Shown here one piece after another: positions 36,746 through 44,136 of a stretch of DNA of 64,000 nucleotides. The stretch covers positions 496,001 through 560,000 of the forward strand of contig CAWKGV010000022.1 of NCBI GenBank assembly GCA_963849305.1, in the 5' to 3' direction. Each line of letters opens with the position of its first letter. Within the stretch, counting starts at the first letter, position 1. Both the position numbers and the translations under genes were made by a program. The DNA comes from CAWKGV01 sp963849305 (GTDB lineage: Bacteria; Pseudomonadota; Alphaproteobacteria; Acetobacterales; Acetobacteraceae). The notes beneath the pieces were generated by a model that had not been told where the DNA came from, did no database searches, and saw only the letters and a program-made list of their open reading frames with translations.

Positions 36746-37222
36746 ATGGACGTGACGATTGCTCTCGCCCTGCACGTGCTGGCCATCGTACTGTGGATCG
36801 GCGGTGTCGGTGTGGTAACGACCGCCCTGTTACCAGCCCTGCGTCGCCTTCAGGACGACGACCAGCGGATCGCGACGTTCGAGGCCGTTGAACGACGCTT
36901 CGCCGCGCAGGCGCGCTTCAGCATCCTGCTTGCCGGCCTGACTGGCTTCTACATGGTATTCCGGCTGGACGCCTGGCGCTGGTTCACAGTGATGTCGTAC
37001 TGGTGGATGCACGCCATGGTTCTTGTCTGGCTGGCCTTTGCCGCGATGCTGTTCGTTCTCGAGCCGCTGTTCTTGCATCGCCGGTTCGTCTCCCGTGCGA
37101 GAGCCAATCCGCGAGCGGCGTTCCGCGCGATGCACTGGCTGCACTGGGCTTTGCTGGTGCTGAGCCTGATTACCATCCTTGGTGCCGTGGCAGGCAGCCA
37201 CGGGCTGCTGCTCTTCAGCTGA
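36746..37222 (+). CDS. Four-helix integral membrane protein (CopD/DUF-like)
   Basis: 158 residues from ATG 36746; a TTG at 36725 is possible. Helices: ALALHVLAIVLWIGGVGVV, FSILLAGLTGFYMVFRL, WWMHAMVLVWLAFAAMLFVLEP, ALLVLSLITILGAVAGSHG. Conserved His in the first and third helices (LHVLAIVLWIGG, MHAMVL) resemble haem-ligand positions of CopD-like proteins. It is the last gene of the NO cassette (33 nt after DUF1971) and could carry electrons or haem for it; that is inference. Confidence 0.8.
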   Translation: MDVTIALALHVLAIVLWIGGVGVVTTALLPALRRLQDDDQRIATFEAVERRFAAQARFSILLAGLTGFYMVFRLDAWRWFTVMSYWWMHAMVLVWLAFAAMLFVLEPLFLHRRFVSRARANPRAAFRAMHWLHWALLVLSLITILGAVAGSHGLLLFS

Positions 37223-37408
37223 TCCGGCGAACGCTGCTGTCGGCTGGAGCCGTCTGCTCTGCCGGCCCCGGCTCGCGCCCGGTGACACCACCCGGCGCCG
37301 GAGGCACGCTCCAGCGATCTTGATTGCGGGTATGGCCCAACCTCCCTTGCCAACGCATCGAGATCGCACTCACGGAGTTACCAGTCCAACACGGCAAGGG
37401 AGGCCGAC

Positions 37409-38767
37409 ATGCCCGCGAGCAGGATGGACCGGGGCCGACATGCTGGCGCGGGAGGGCGGTTCGAGGTCCGCCCGGCGCCCTCGTTTGTGGAGCGGCACTA
37501 CACGACGTATCTCGTGTGCGTCGCGCTCGCCGGATGGGCGCTCGCCTCATACGACTTCAACCTTCTGGTCCTGACCTTCCCGGACATCTCGCAGAGCCTG
37601 CACCTCTCGCCCTCGCTCGTGGGATCGCTCGGGCTCATCATCTACGCGGCGATGTTCATCATCACCTTCCTCGCCGGCTACGGCATGGACCAGCTCGGCC
37701 GCAAGTGGATGTGGATGTTCTGCCTCACGGCGGCTGCCATCTTCACCGGCCTGACCTACTTCGTGCAAAACTTCTGGGAGCTTGCGGTGGTGCGCGCGCT
37801 CGCCTCCGGCTTCGCCAACTCGGAGCTTGCGATCTCCATCACCTTGGTCAACGAGCAGGTGCCGTCCGCACGCCGGGGCCTGCTCTATTCGATCGTTCAG
37901 GGCGGTTGGCCGGTGGGCGTGTTCCTGGCCTCAGGCGTCTATCTTCTGTTCAACCAGTTCGGCTGGCGCACCGTGTTCGTCTTCGGGGTGGTGCCGATCA
38001 TCGTCGTGATCTTCGGGCGGTATTGGGTCAAGGAATCCGATCGATTCCTGCATTTGCAGCAGGTCAGGGAGGCGGTCGCGGCCGGGGACGAGGCGCGCAC
38101 GGAAGAGCTACTCGCCCGTTATGAGGTGGACACGTCGGAGGTGACCAAGGTCACGCTGGCGCAGCTCTTCGCGAGCCCGGGCACGGTGCGAAGACGCATC
38201 GTTCTACTGACCGTAGTTTGGCTGTTCTACTCGACCTCCTGGGTCGCGACGAACGTGTATATCGCCTATTGGCTGACCCATTATCGAACCTGGACCGCGA
38301 ACGGCGCGGGGCGGCTGCTGCTGATCAGCGGCGGTATCGGGTTTTTCTTCTACATCTTGGGCGGTTTGGCGGGCGAACGCTGGGGGCGGAGGGAGGTGCT
38401 GGTGTGGAGCGGCATCATCACCGGGCCGCTGAACCTGGCCTTTATGTTCATCCATGGTACGGTCGCCTTGGCGGTGATCTACTTCTGCATCTACCAGGTC
38501 ACCAACGGCACATGGTCCGGCGCGGGCTATGCCTACTGGGCGGAGTGCTTCCCGACCCGCGTACGCGGCACGGCGATCGGCTGGCTGGGTGCGATGTTCA
38601 CCCTCGGACTGATCATCGGCACGGCGCTCTGGACCGCCCTGATCAGCGTGACCACGCCCGCGATGACTTGGCTCATCATCGCCGTGGTGCTCGGTTTCGG
38701 GGAATGGACTGCCCTATTGCTGCCGAAGATCAGGCCCGGCCAAACACTTGAGGCGGTCGCGACCTGA
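37409..38767 (+). CDS. MFS transporter, aromatic-acid/sugar-type
   Basis: 452 residues; GGGAGG precedes ATG 37409. Twelve-helix major facilitator: after the first helix, SYDFNLLVLTFPDISQSL, then loop 2-3 GYGMDQLGRKWMWM and a helix-5 region VPSARRGLLYSIVQGG. The second half has GGLAGERWGRREVLV and ECFPTRVRGTAIGWLGA. It imports or exports small organic compounds using the proton gradient. Substrate unknown. Confidence 0.9.
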   Translation: MPASRMDRGRHAGAGGRFEVRPAPSFVERHYTTYLVCVALAGWALASYDFNLLVLTFPDISQSLHLSPSLVGSLGLIIYAAMFIITFLAGYGMDQLGRKWMWMFCLTAAAIFTGLTYFVQNFWELAVVRALASGFANSELAISITLVNEQVPSARRGLLYSIVQGGWPVGVFLASGVYLLFNQFGWRTVFVFGVVPIIVVIFGRYWVKESDRFLHLQQVREAVAAGDEARTEELLARYEVDTSEVTKVTLAQLFASPGTVRRRIVLLTVVWLFYSTSWVATNVYIAYWLTHYRTWTANGAGRLLLISGGIGFFFYILGGLAGERWGRREVLVWSGIITGPLNLAFMFIHGTVALAVIYFCIYQVTNGTWSGAGYAYWAECFPTRVRGTAIGWLGAMFTLGLIIGTALWTALISVTTPAMTWLIIAVVLGFGEWTALLLPKIRPGQTLEAVAT

Positions 38768-38802
38768 TTGCCGCGGCCGGAACTCGGCCCCGTGCGGATC
38801 AG

Positions 38803-40053
38803 CTAGGCGGGGCCGAACGGTGATGGGCGAATGGGCAGAAGCGGCAGGACGAGGCAAACATTGGCGAGGGCGGCCCCAAACAGCGCGGCGACAATGGCGT
38901 GGGCCCCGAATCGATCAAGGATCACGGCCGCGACCGATGGCGAAGCCGCTTGCGCGACCAGCATCGGGAACGCGAGACGCCCCATGAGGCTGGCGTAGCC
39001 CTCCGCCCCGAATAGCGCGAGCGGCAACGTGCCGCGCACGATCGAGCGAAGCCCGATGCCGCCGCCATACAGGACCAAGCCGGTTACGACGGCGCTGGCC
39101 CAAGGGAACAGCAGGCTCAGCCCGATGGCGACGACGATGGTTGAGATCAGCATTTCCCAGACCGGATGGACCAAGCGGCCGACAAGCAGGTCGATCAGCC
39201 GGGCGCCGACCTGGCACGGCCCCAGCAGTGTCCCGAGCGCGACGGCGCTCGCGAGCGGCAGCCCCAGAGCCTGCAAGATGGTCAGGAGGTAGACCGACAC
39301 GACCGCCGCGATCACCGATGCGAGCGTCAGGCCAAGCGCGAGTAAGACGAACAGGCCCGTCCCCCCGACGCGCTGGTTGGTCGGCTTGGCGGAACTCGTG
39401 GCCGTGACTGTCCGTGGGAGCGGAACGCCACGCATCGGCTCCCGAGGCAGGCCGAACCAGTAAAGCGGCAACGAGACGCCCGCGTTCAGGGCCGCGTACG
39501 CAAGGCAGGTTCCGCGCCAGCCGAACGCGCCCAGCATGTATGCGCTCAGCGGCCAGCATACGGTGCTCGCGAATCCTCCGATCAGGGTCAGCGAGGTGAT
39601 AGCGGCGCGCGCCTCGCGGCCGTAAAGGCGCCCGAGGGCGGCAAAGGCCGGGTCGTAGAGCCCAGCCCCCATTCCAACACCAATGACGATCCAGGCGAGA
39701 ACCGAAACCGCCACGTTGGGGGCGGCGGCGAGGCATACCAGGCCGCAGGCCAGCATGGCGGCGCTGCCGGCCAAGACCGGACGGCCGCCATGCCGCTCGA
39801 TCAGCCGGCCGACGCGCGGCGACACCAGGCCGGAGACGAGCAGCCCGACCGAGAGCCCGCCGATCACCCAGGCGAGCGGCCATCCCGTGTCGCGAGCGAT
39901 CGGTTGGGCGAGCACGGCCGGCAGATAATAGGACGACCCCCAAGCCAGGATCTGGCCCACGCCCAGCACCGTGATGACCACCAGCCGGTCACGGCCGGGC
40001 GATGGTCTGCGAGGAGCCGCGCTCGCCGTCGCGGCGAAATGCGGCGGGTTCAC
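38803..40053 (-). CDS. MFS transporter
   Basis: 416 residues. Twelve-helix MFS protein: VITVLGVGQILAWGSSYYLPAVLAQPIA, SPRVGRLIERHGGRPVL (loop 2-3), then repeated helices and LFGAEGYASLMGRLAFPMLVAQAASPSVAAVIL. The opening helix resembles that of the OxlT-like group. It lies 21 nt beyond the GNAT gene and in the same direction, so the two likely form an operon. Pairing a GNAT acetyltransferase with an exporter can indicate resistance to a toxic amine; this is inference. Confidence 0.9.
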   Translation of the reverse strand: MNPPHFAATASAAPRRPSPGRDRLVVITVLGVGQILAWGSSYYLPAVLAQPIARDTGWPLAWVIGGLSVGLLVSGLVSPRVGRLIERHGGRPVLAGSAAMLACGLVCLAAAPNVAVSVLAWIVIGVGMGAGLYDPAFAALGRLYGREARAAITSLTLIGGFASTVCWPLSAYMLGAFGWRGTCLAYAALNAGVSLPLYWFGLPREPMRGVPLPRTVTATSSAKPTNQRVGGTGLFVLLALGLTLASVIAAVVSVYLLTILQALGLPLASAVALGTLLGPCQVGARLIDLLVGRLVHPVWEMLISTIVVAIGLSLLFPWASAVVTGLVLYGGGIGLRSIVRGTLPLALFGAEGYASLMGRLAFPMLVAQAASPSVAAVILDRFGAHAIVAALFGAALANVCLVLPLLPIRPSPFGPA

Positions 40054-40074
40054 CGATCGCGTGCCGCCGGCGGT

Positions 40075-40599
40075 TCATTGTCGCCTGGCCCGAGCGCGCG
40101 CTGGAGCAGCACCGGTATCGAGCCACTTGCCGTGCTTGAAGCCAACGGCGCGCAGCACGCCGACCAAGCGGAACCCGAGCGCCTCATGCAGCCGCACCGA
40201 GGCGACGTTCGCGCTATCGCCGACCACCGCGACCATTTGCCGCAGGCCGCGCGCCTCGCACTCGGCGATCAGGGCTCGCAGGAGCAGCGTGCCGATGCCG
40301 CGGCCGATCAGGTCCGGGCGAACATAGACCGAGTTCTCGACCGTATCGCGATAGGCGGCGCGTGGCCGATAGGCGCTCGCATAGGCGTAGCCGGCAATGT
40401 CACCATCGGCCTCCGCCGTGAGGTAAGGGAAGCTGTTGGCCAGGAGCTCCGCCCGCCGGCGGCGCATCTCGTCGAGGCTTGGCGGTTCCGTTTCGAACGA
40501 GGCGGTTCCGTGCAGCACGTGGTACGCGTAGATCGACGTTATGGCATCCATGTCGGCATCCGTGCAGGGCCGGACGAGAATAGCACCTGTATTTCGCAT
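40075..40599 (-). CDS. GNAT N-acetyltransferase, phosphinothricin acetyltransferase-like
   Basis: 174 residues from the start at 40599. Typical PAT order: ILVRPCTDADMDAITSIYAYHV, SFETEPPSLDEMRRR, YAYASAYRPRAAYRDTVENSVYV, then the CoA loop LIGRGIGTLLL and LHEALGFRLVGVLRAVGFKHGKWLD. It probably acetylates a small amine or amino-acid analogue. It faces the LysR regulator gene across a 101-nt region that ends in a perfect palindrome and is followed by an MFS gene. Confidence 0.92.
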   Translation of the reverse strand: MRNTGAILVRPCTDADMDAITSIYAYHVLHGTASFETEPPSLDEMRRRRAELLANSFPYLTAEADGDIAGYAYASAYRPRAAYRDTVENSVYVRPDLIGRGIGTLLLRALIAECEARGLRQMVAVVGDSANVASVRLHEALGFRLVGVLRAVGFKHGKWLDTGAAPARARARRQ

Positions 40600-40685
40600 C
40601 GCTGTTACCGGACCCTGACCTGTTCTCGGGGATGATGCCGCCTTTTGCCGGAGGCAGAAGCGAATTTTTCCAATGCGCCGCATAA

Positions 40686-40704
40686 GCATAAGCTGCGCTT
40701 ATGC
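40686..40704. promoter_or_regulatory. Perfect inverted repeat at the LysR start, candidate LysR operator
   Basis: GCATAAGC-TGC-GCTTATGC, an exact 8-bp inverted repeat with a 3-nt spacer, overlaps the ATG (40701) of the LysR gene. A second CATAAGC copy lies immediately to its left (40681-40687). A short palindrome between divergent genes is where a LysR protein would bind for autoregulation and control of the GNAT/MFS pair. Confidence 0.6.
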
Positions 40705-41576
40705 CTATCCCGAGCCTACGGCAGTTGCGGACCCTCGCGGCGACCCTGGAGGCCGGCAGCATCACGGCTGCCGCCCGGATGCTCAACCTGACCCAGCCCG
40801 CGGTGAGCCAACAGTTGCGTGAGCTGGAACGCTCGCTCGGGGTGCGGTTGATCGAACGGGCGGGCGGAAAGGCAATCGCGACGGCGGCAGGGCAGGCCGT
40901 GCTTGCCCACGCCATCCGGGCGCAAGCCGCCGTGGAGGATGCGGTCGCGACGGCGTCGAGTTATCGCGACGGCGGCATCGGACGCGTCCGTCTCGGGACG
41001 GGTGCGACTGCCTGCATCCATGTCCTGCCGCCGGTGTTGGCCGCACTGAAGCGGCGAATGCCCGGTCTCGACATCGTCATCGCGACCGGGAACAGCACGG
41101 ATATCCTGCGTCGGGTCGAAGTCGGCGAGCTGGATGCCGGGCTCGTGACCGTGCCGACCATGATTGGCCGCACGCTGAACGTGACCCGGCTAATGCCGGA
41201 CCCGCTCGTCGCGCTTATTCCGGACACGATAAATCCTGGAACGGCAGCGCTTGGCCCGGCCCAGCTCGCGCGCCTGCCGCTGATCCTTTACGAACCGGGC
41301 GGCAGGACGCGCGCGATCGTCGACGGATGGTTCCGGCGTGCGGGGTTGGCTCCGAAGCCGGTCATGGAGCTGGGCAGCGTAGAGGCGATCAAGGTGCTCG
41401 TGGCCAGCGGACTCGGCGCGACCATTCTGCCGTCTTTGGCCATGGGCGATAGTGTGCGAGGAGCATCGGCTCGGCGGCTGCGTCCCGCGCTCGCGATCGC
41501 GCTCCGCCGGGAGAAGGTGGTCGATCGAGGTCTGCGGCTGCTGCTGGAGGAATTGAACCGGCTTCGGCGCGGATAG
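40701..41576 (+). CDS. LysR-family transcriptional regulator
   Basis: 291 residues. N-terminal winged helix: LRQLRTLAATLEAGSITAAARMLNLTQPAVSQQLRELERSLGVRLIERAGG. The effector domain follows (VRLGTGATACIHVLPPVLAALKRRMPGLDIVIATGNS). It probably regulates the divergent acetyltransferase-exporter genes through the palindrome at its own start. Confidence 0.95.
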   Translation: MPIPSLRQLRTLAATLEAGSITAAARMLNLTQPAVSQQLRELERSLGVRLIERAGGKAIATAAGQAVLAHAIRAQAAVEDAVATASSYRDGGIGRVRLGTGATACIHVLPPVLAALKRRMPGLDIVIATGNSTDILRRVEVGELDAGLVTVPTMIGRTLNVTRLMPDPLVALIPDTINPGTAALGPAQLARLPLILYEPGGRTRAIVDGWFRRAGLAPKPVMELGSVEAIKVLVASGLGATILPSLAMGDSVRGASARRLRPALAIALRREKVVDRGLRLLLEELNRLRRG

Positions 41577-41850
41577 GGCCTTCGTTCTTGAACCCGACGA
41601 TCGGCTTGCCTCCAATTTCCTACGAAAACGTTCGTACAGCTTAGTACCCGAGGCAAACTCGCGCTTCTAAGCGGGCCGATACTGCCGAGGTGCTCATCAA
41701 CGCGTGACCGGCGGGAGCGGGAACGAGCACCACGTCGCAGCGCTAGGCGTTGACGCCGTTGGCGCGACGAGAACCAGCCGCCGCCTCGGGGCGGCGCGGA
41801 GCGTCGGAGCTGATGCGCTGGATACGCAACCATGATTACGAGGAGAAGCA

Positions 41851-42372
41851 ATGGCCAGCAACGTCACAGAAACAGCGCGAGACATATTCATCGTCGGTTT
41901 GCGCAACCAGCACGCGGTCGAGAAGCAGGCCATCGAGCTGCTCGAGCGCCAGGTCGGTCGACTCGAGAACTATCCCGAAATGTCGGATCGAATGCGCCAG
42001 CACATCACTGAGAGCAACGAGCAGGCGCGGCGGATCGAGGAGCTTCTGTCCTCGCACGGCACCAGCCACTCGACCATGAAGGATACCGTTACGTCGCTGA
42101 TGGGAAACCTCGCCGCGATAGGCCACTCTGCCGCCCCTGACGAAGTGCTTAAGAACACGATCGCCAACTTCGCTTTCGAGCACTACGAGATCGCGAGCTA
42201 CTTGTCGCTCCTGACGCTCGCGGACGCGGTGGGTCAAGATCGCGCCAAACTCGCGCTGAACGAGTCCCTGCGCGAGGAGCAGCGAATGGCGCAGTGGATC
42301 CAAGACCACATCGGGCCGACCGTGCTCCGCTACGTCGAGCGTTCGGCGGCTGGTCAAACAGCCGGTGTCTGA
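41851..42372 (+). CDS. DUF892 ferritin-like protein (YciE/YciF type)
   Basis: 173 residues, nearly all helical. It starts with a region like RDIFIVGLRNQHAVEKQAIELLERQVGRLENYP. Later HYEIASYLSLLTLADAVG and EEQRMAQWI give the Glu/His spacing of a di-iron four-helix bundle. The family is induced by stress in enterobacteria. It pairs with a second DUF892 gene 24 nt downstream. A TACGAA-aacg-TTCGTA inverted repeat lies at 41621-41636, about 215 nt upstream. Confidence 0.9.
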   Translation: MASNVTETARDIFIVGLRNQHAVEKQAIELLERQVGRLENYPEMSDRMRQHITESNEQARRIEELLSSHGTSHSTMKDTVTSLMGNLAAIGHSAAPDEVLKNTIANFAFEHYEIASYLSLLTLADAVGQDRAKLALNESLREEQRMAQWIQDHIGPTVLRYVERSAAGQTAGV

Positions 42373-42396
42373 GACGTTTATCGGGTGAGGGTGAAA

Positions 42397-42984
42397 ATGG
42401 ACGAATTGCGTGAGATGTTGGTTGACCAGCTCAAAGACGCCCATAGCGCCGAGCGGCAAGCCATTCAGGCCATGAAGCGAACACTGCGGAAGACCACTGA
42501 CCAAGAGCTGCGAAGTGGCATCGAGGCCCATATCGCCCAAAGCGAGGAGCAGCGGGAACGCGTCGAGCAGGCATTGGAGCAATTGGGCGGGAAGTCGGGG
42601 CGCAAAGTCTGCGAGGCGATGCGCGGCTTGGCCGAGGAGGCGCAGCACGAGCTGGAGGAGCACGACAAGGGGCCAGTCCTCGACCTGGTCATCGTCGCCA
42701 GCCAGCAACGTATTGAGCACTACGAGATCGCTGCCTATGGCACCATGGTCGAGTTGTCCAAGGCACTCGGCGAGACAGACGTAGCCGATGTGCTGGCCGG
42801 GATCCTCGAGGAGGAAAAAGCGCAGGACCAGAAACTAACCGAGGTGACTCGCAGCGCCATTCTTCCCGCCGCTCTGGCCGCCGGATCCGAGGACGAAGAC
42901 GAGGAGGACATCGAGCCGGACGAGGAGGAACAGCGCTCCGAGCGGTCAAAGAAGCCGAGCAGGAGCACAGCCCGGCGTCGTTAG
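42397..42984 (+). CDS. DUF892 ferritin-like protein with acidic/basic tail
   Basis: 195 residues from ATG 42397 (GTGAGGGTG upstream); a GTG at 42385 is the alternative. Di-iron-type helices: MLVDQLKDAHSAERQAIQAM, HIAQSEEQRERVEQALEQLG, RIEHYEIAAYGTMVELSKALG, LEEEKAQDQKLTEV. After residue about 165 the protein becomes a charged tail (EDEDEEDIEPDEEE, then SKKPSRSTARRR). The tail is unusual for the family and may bind nucleic acid. Likely stress-related. Confidence 0.9.
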   Translation: MDELREMLVDQLKDAHSAERQAIQAMKRTLRKTTDQELRSGIEAHIAQSEEQRERVEQALEQLGGKSGRKVCEAMRGLAEEAQHELEEHDKGPVLDLVIVASQQRIEHYEIAAYGTMVELSKALGETDVADVLAGILEEEKAQDQKLTEVTRSAILPAALAAGSEDEDEEDIEPDEEEQRSERSKKPSRSTARRR

Positions 42985-43028
42985 AACCGCACGCGCTCTC
43001 TAGGGAGCGCCGTGGAGAGCGCGCGTCG

Positions 43029-43931
43029 ATGGATTGTCTGATCATCGGCGGCGGTCCAGCGGGCCTGACCGCCGCCATCTACTTGGCCCGCTTCCGCCGT
43101 GAGTTTCGCGTCATCGACGCAGGATCGAGCCGGGCCGCCTCGATCCCGCTCTCCCACAATCATCCGGGTTTCCCGGAGGGTATCCCCGGCCCGAAGCTCC
43201 TCCTTCGGATACGGACCCAGGCCGAGCGATATGGAGCGGTGATCGTTCCCGGCCAGGTGGACAGGCTAACGCAGGAGGCGGACGGGGGCTTCACCGCTTT
43301 GCTCGCTGACCAAAGCCTGAGGGCGAAGCGAGTGCTGCTAGCGACTGGCTCTGAGGACATCGAGCCGGAACTCCCGGGGCTCGGTGATGCCATCAGTCGC
43401 GGTCTGGTCCGCCACTGCCCGATTTGCGATGCGTACGAGGTGATCCGACAGAAAGTCGCCTTGATCGGCTACGGCAAGTGCCGGCTGAAGGAGGCATTGC
43501 TGCTGCGCGCCTATACGGCCGATCTGACGTTGCTGACCCTCGGGCGGAAACTGGACATAGCGGGCGAGGAAGAAGAGGAACTGCGCGCGGCTGGGGTGCA
43601 GATCCTTGACGAACCCGTCGCCCGGATTGCCCTGGAAGGGGATAAGATCGCAGCCTGGCACATGAGCAGCGGCGCGACGCATCGGTTCGACACCCTCTAT
43701 ACCGCTCTGGGCGCGAGGATGCGTTCGGGGCTTGCGACAGATCTGGGGGCAGAAGCGGATGAGGACGGGGCCCTTCTCGTCGATGCGCACCAGCGTACCT
43801 CTGTTGCCGGGCTCTATGCTGCCGGCGACGTGGTCCAGGGCTTGTCGCAGATCAGCGTGGCGATGGGCCATGCAGCGATCGCTGCCACCGACATCAACGC
43901 CGGTCTGGAGTTCCCTCGCCCTGACCCGTAG
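43029..43931 (+). CDS. Thioredoxin-reductase-like FAD/NAD(P) oxidoreductase
   Basis: 300 residues. FAD site CLIIGGGPAGLTAAIYLARF at residues 3-22, redox pair in CPICDAYE about 130, NAD(P) site near KVALIGYGKCRLKEALLLR, and the final FAD motif LYAAGDVVQGLSQISVAMGHAA. The NADPH glycine motif (GxGxxA/G) is imperfect (GYGKCR), so nucleotide use may be altered. It lies 44 nt after the second DUF892 gene and probably takes part in the same oxidative-stress response. Confidence 0.92.
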   Translation: MDCLIIGGGPAGLTAAIYLARFRREFRVIDAGSSRAASIPLSHNHPGFPEGIPGPKLLLRIRTQAERYGAVIVPGQVDRLTQEADGGFTALLADQSLRAKRVLLATGSEDIEPELPGLGDAISRGLVRHCPICDAYEVIRQKVALIGYGKCRLKEALLLRAYTADLTLLTLGRKLDIAGEEEEELRAAGVQILDEPVARIALEGDKIAAWHMSSGATHRFDTLYTALGARMRSGLATDLGAEADEDGALLVDAHQRTSVAGLYAAGDVVQGLSQISVAMGHAAIAATDINAGLEFPRPDP

Positions 43932-44136
43932 CCGAACGGCGTCTTCCGATCCATTTCACGCGTCGTCTGCCGCCTCCGTCCGGTTCGGCGAAGAATTTCA
44001 GCATCCTGGTTTCGAATGAAGCCGTCCAATGCAGCACGTGGGAGCCTAATTCGCTGCGCGAGCGGGAGCAACCATTTGACGGAACAGCGAGGTTGCGCGC
44101 CTACTATACATCCTCAGAACAACCAGAGGGCGGACG

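Noticed and set aside
41701..41760. Possible EcfG-type stress promoter (GGAAC ... CGTT) before the DUF892 genes
   Set aside because: The two boxes are 23 nt apart, too far for the 16-17 nt spacing of such promoters.
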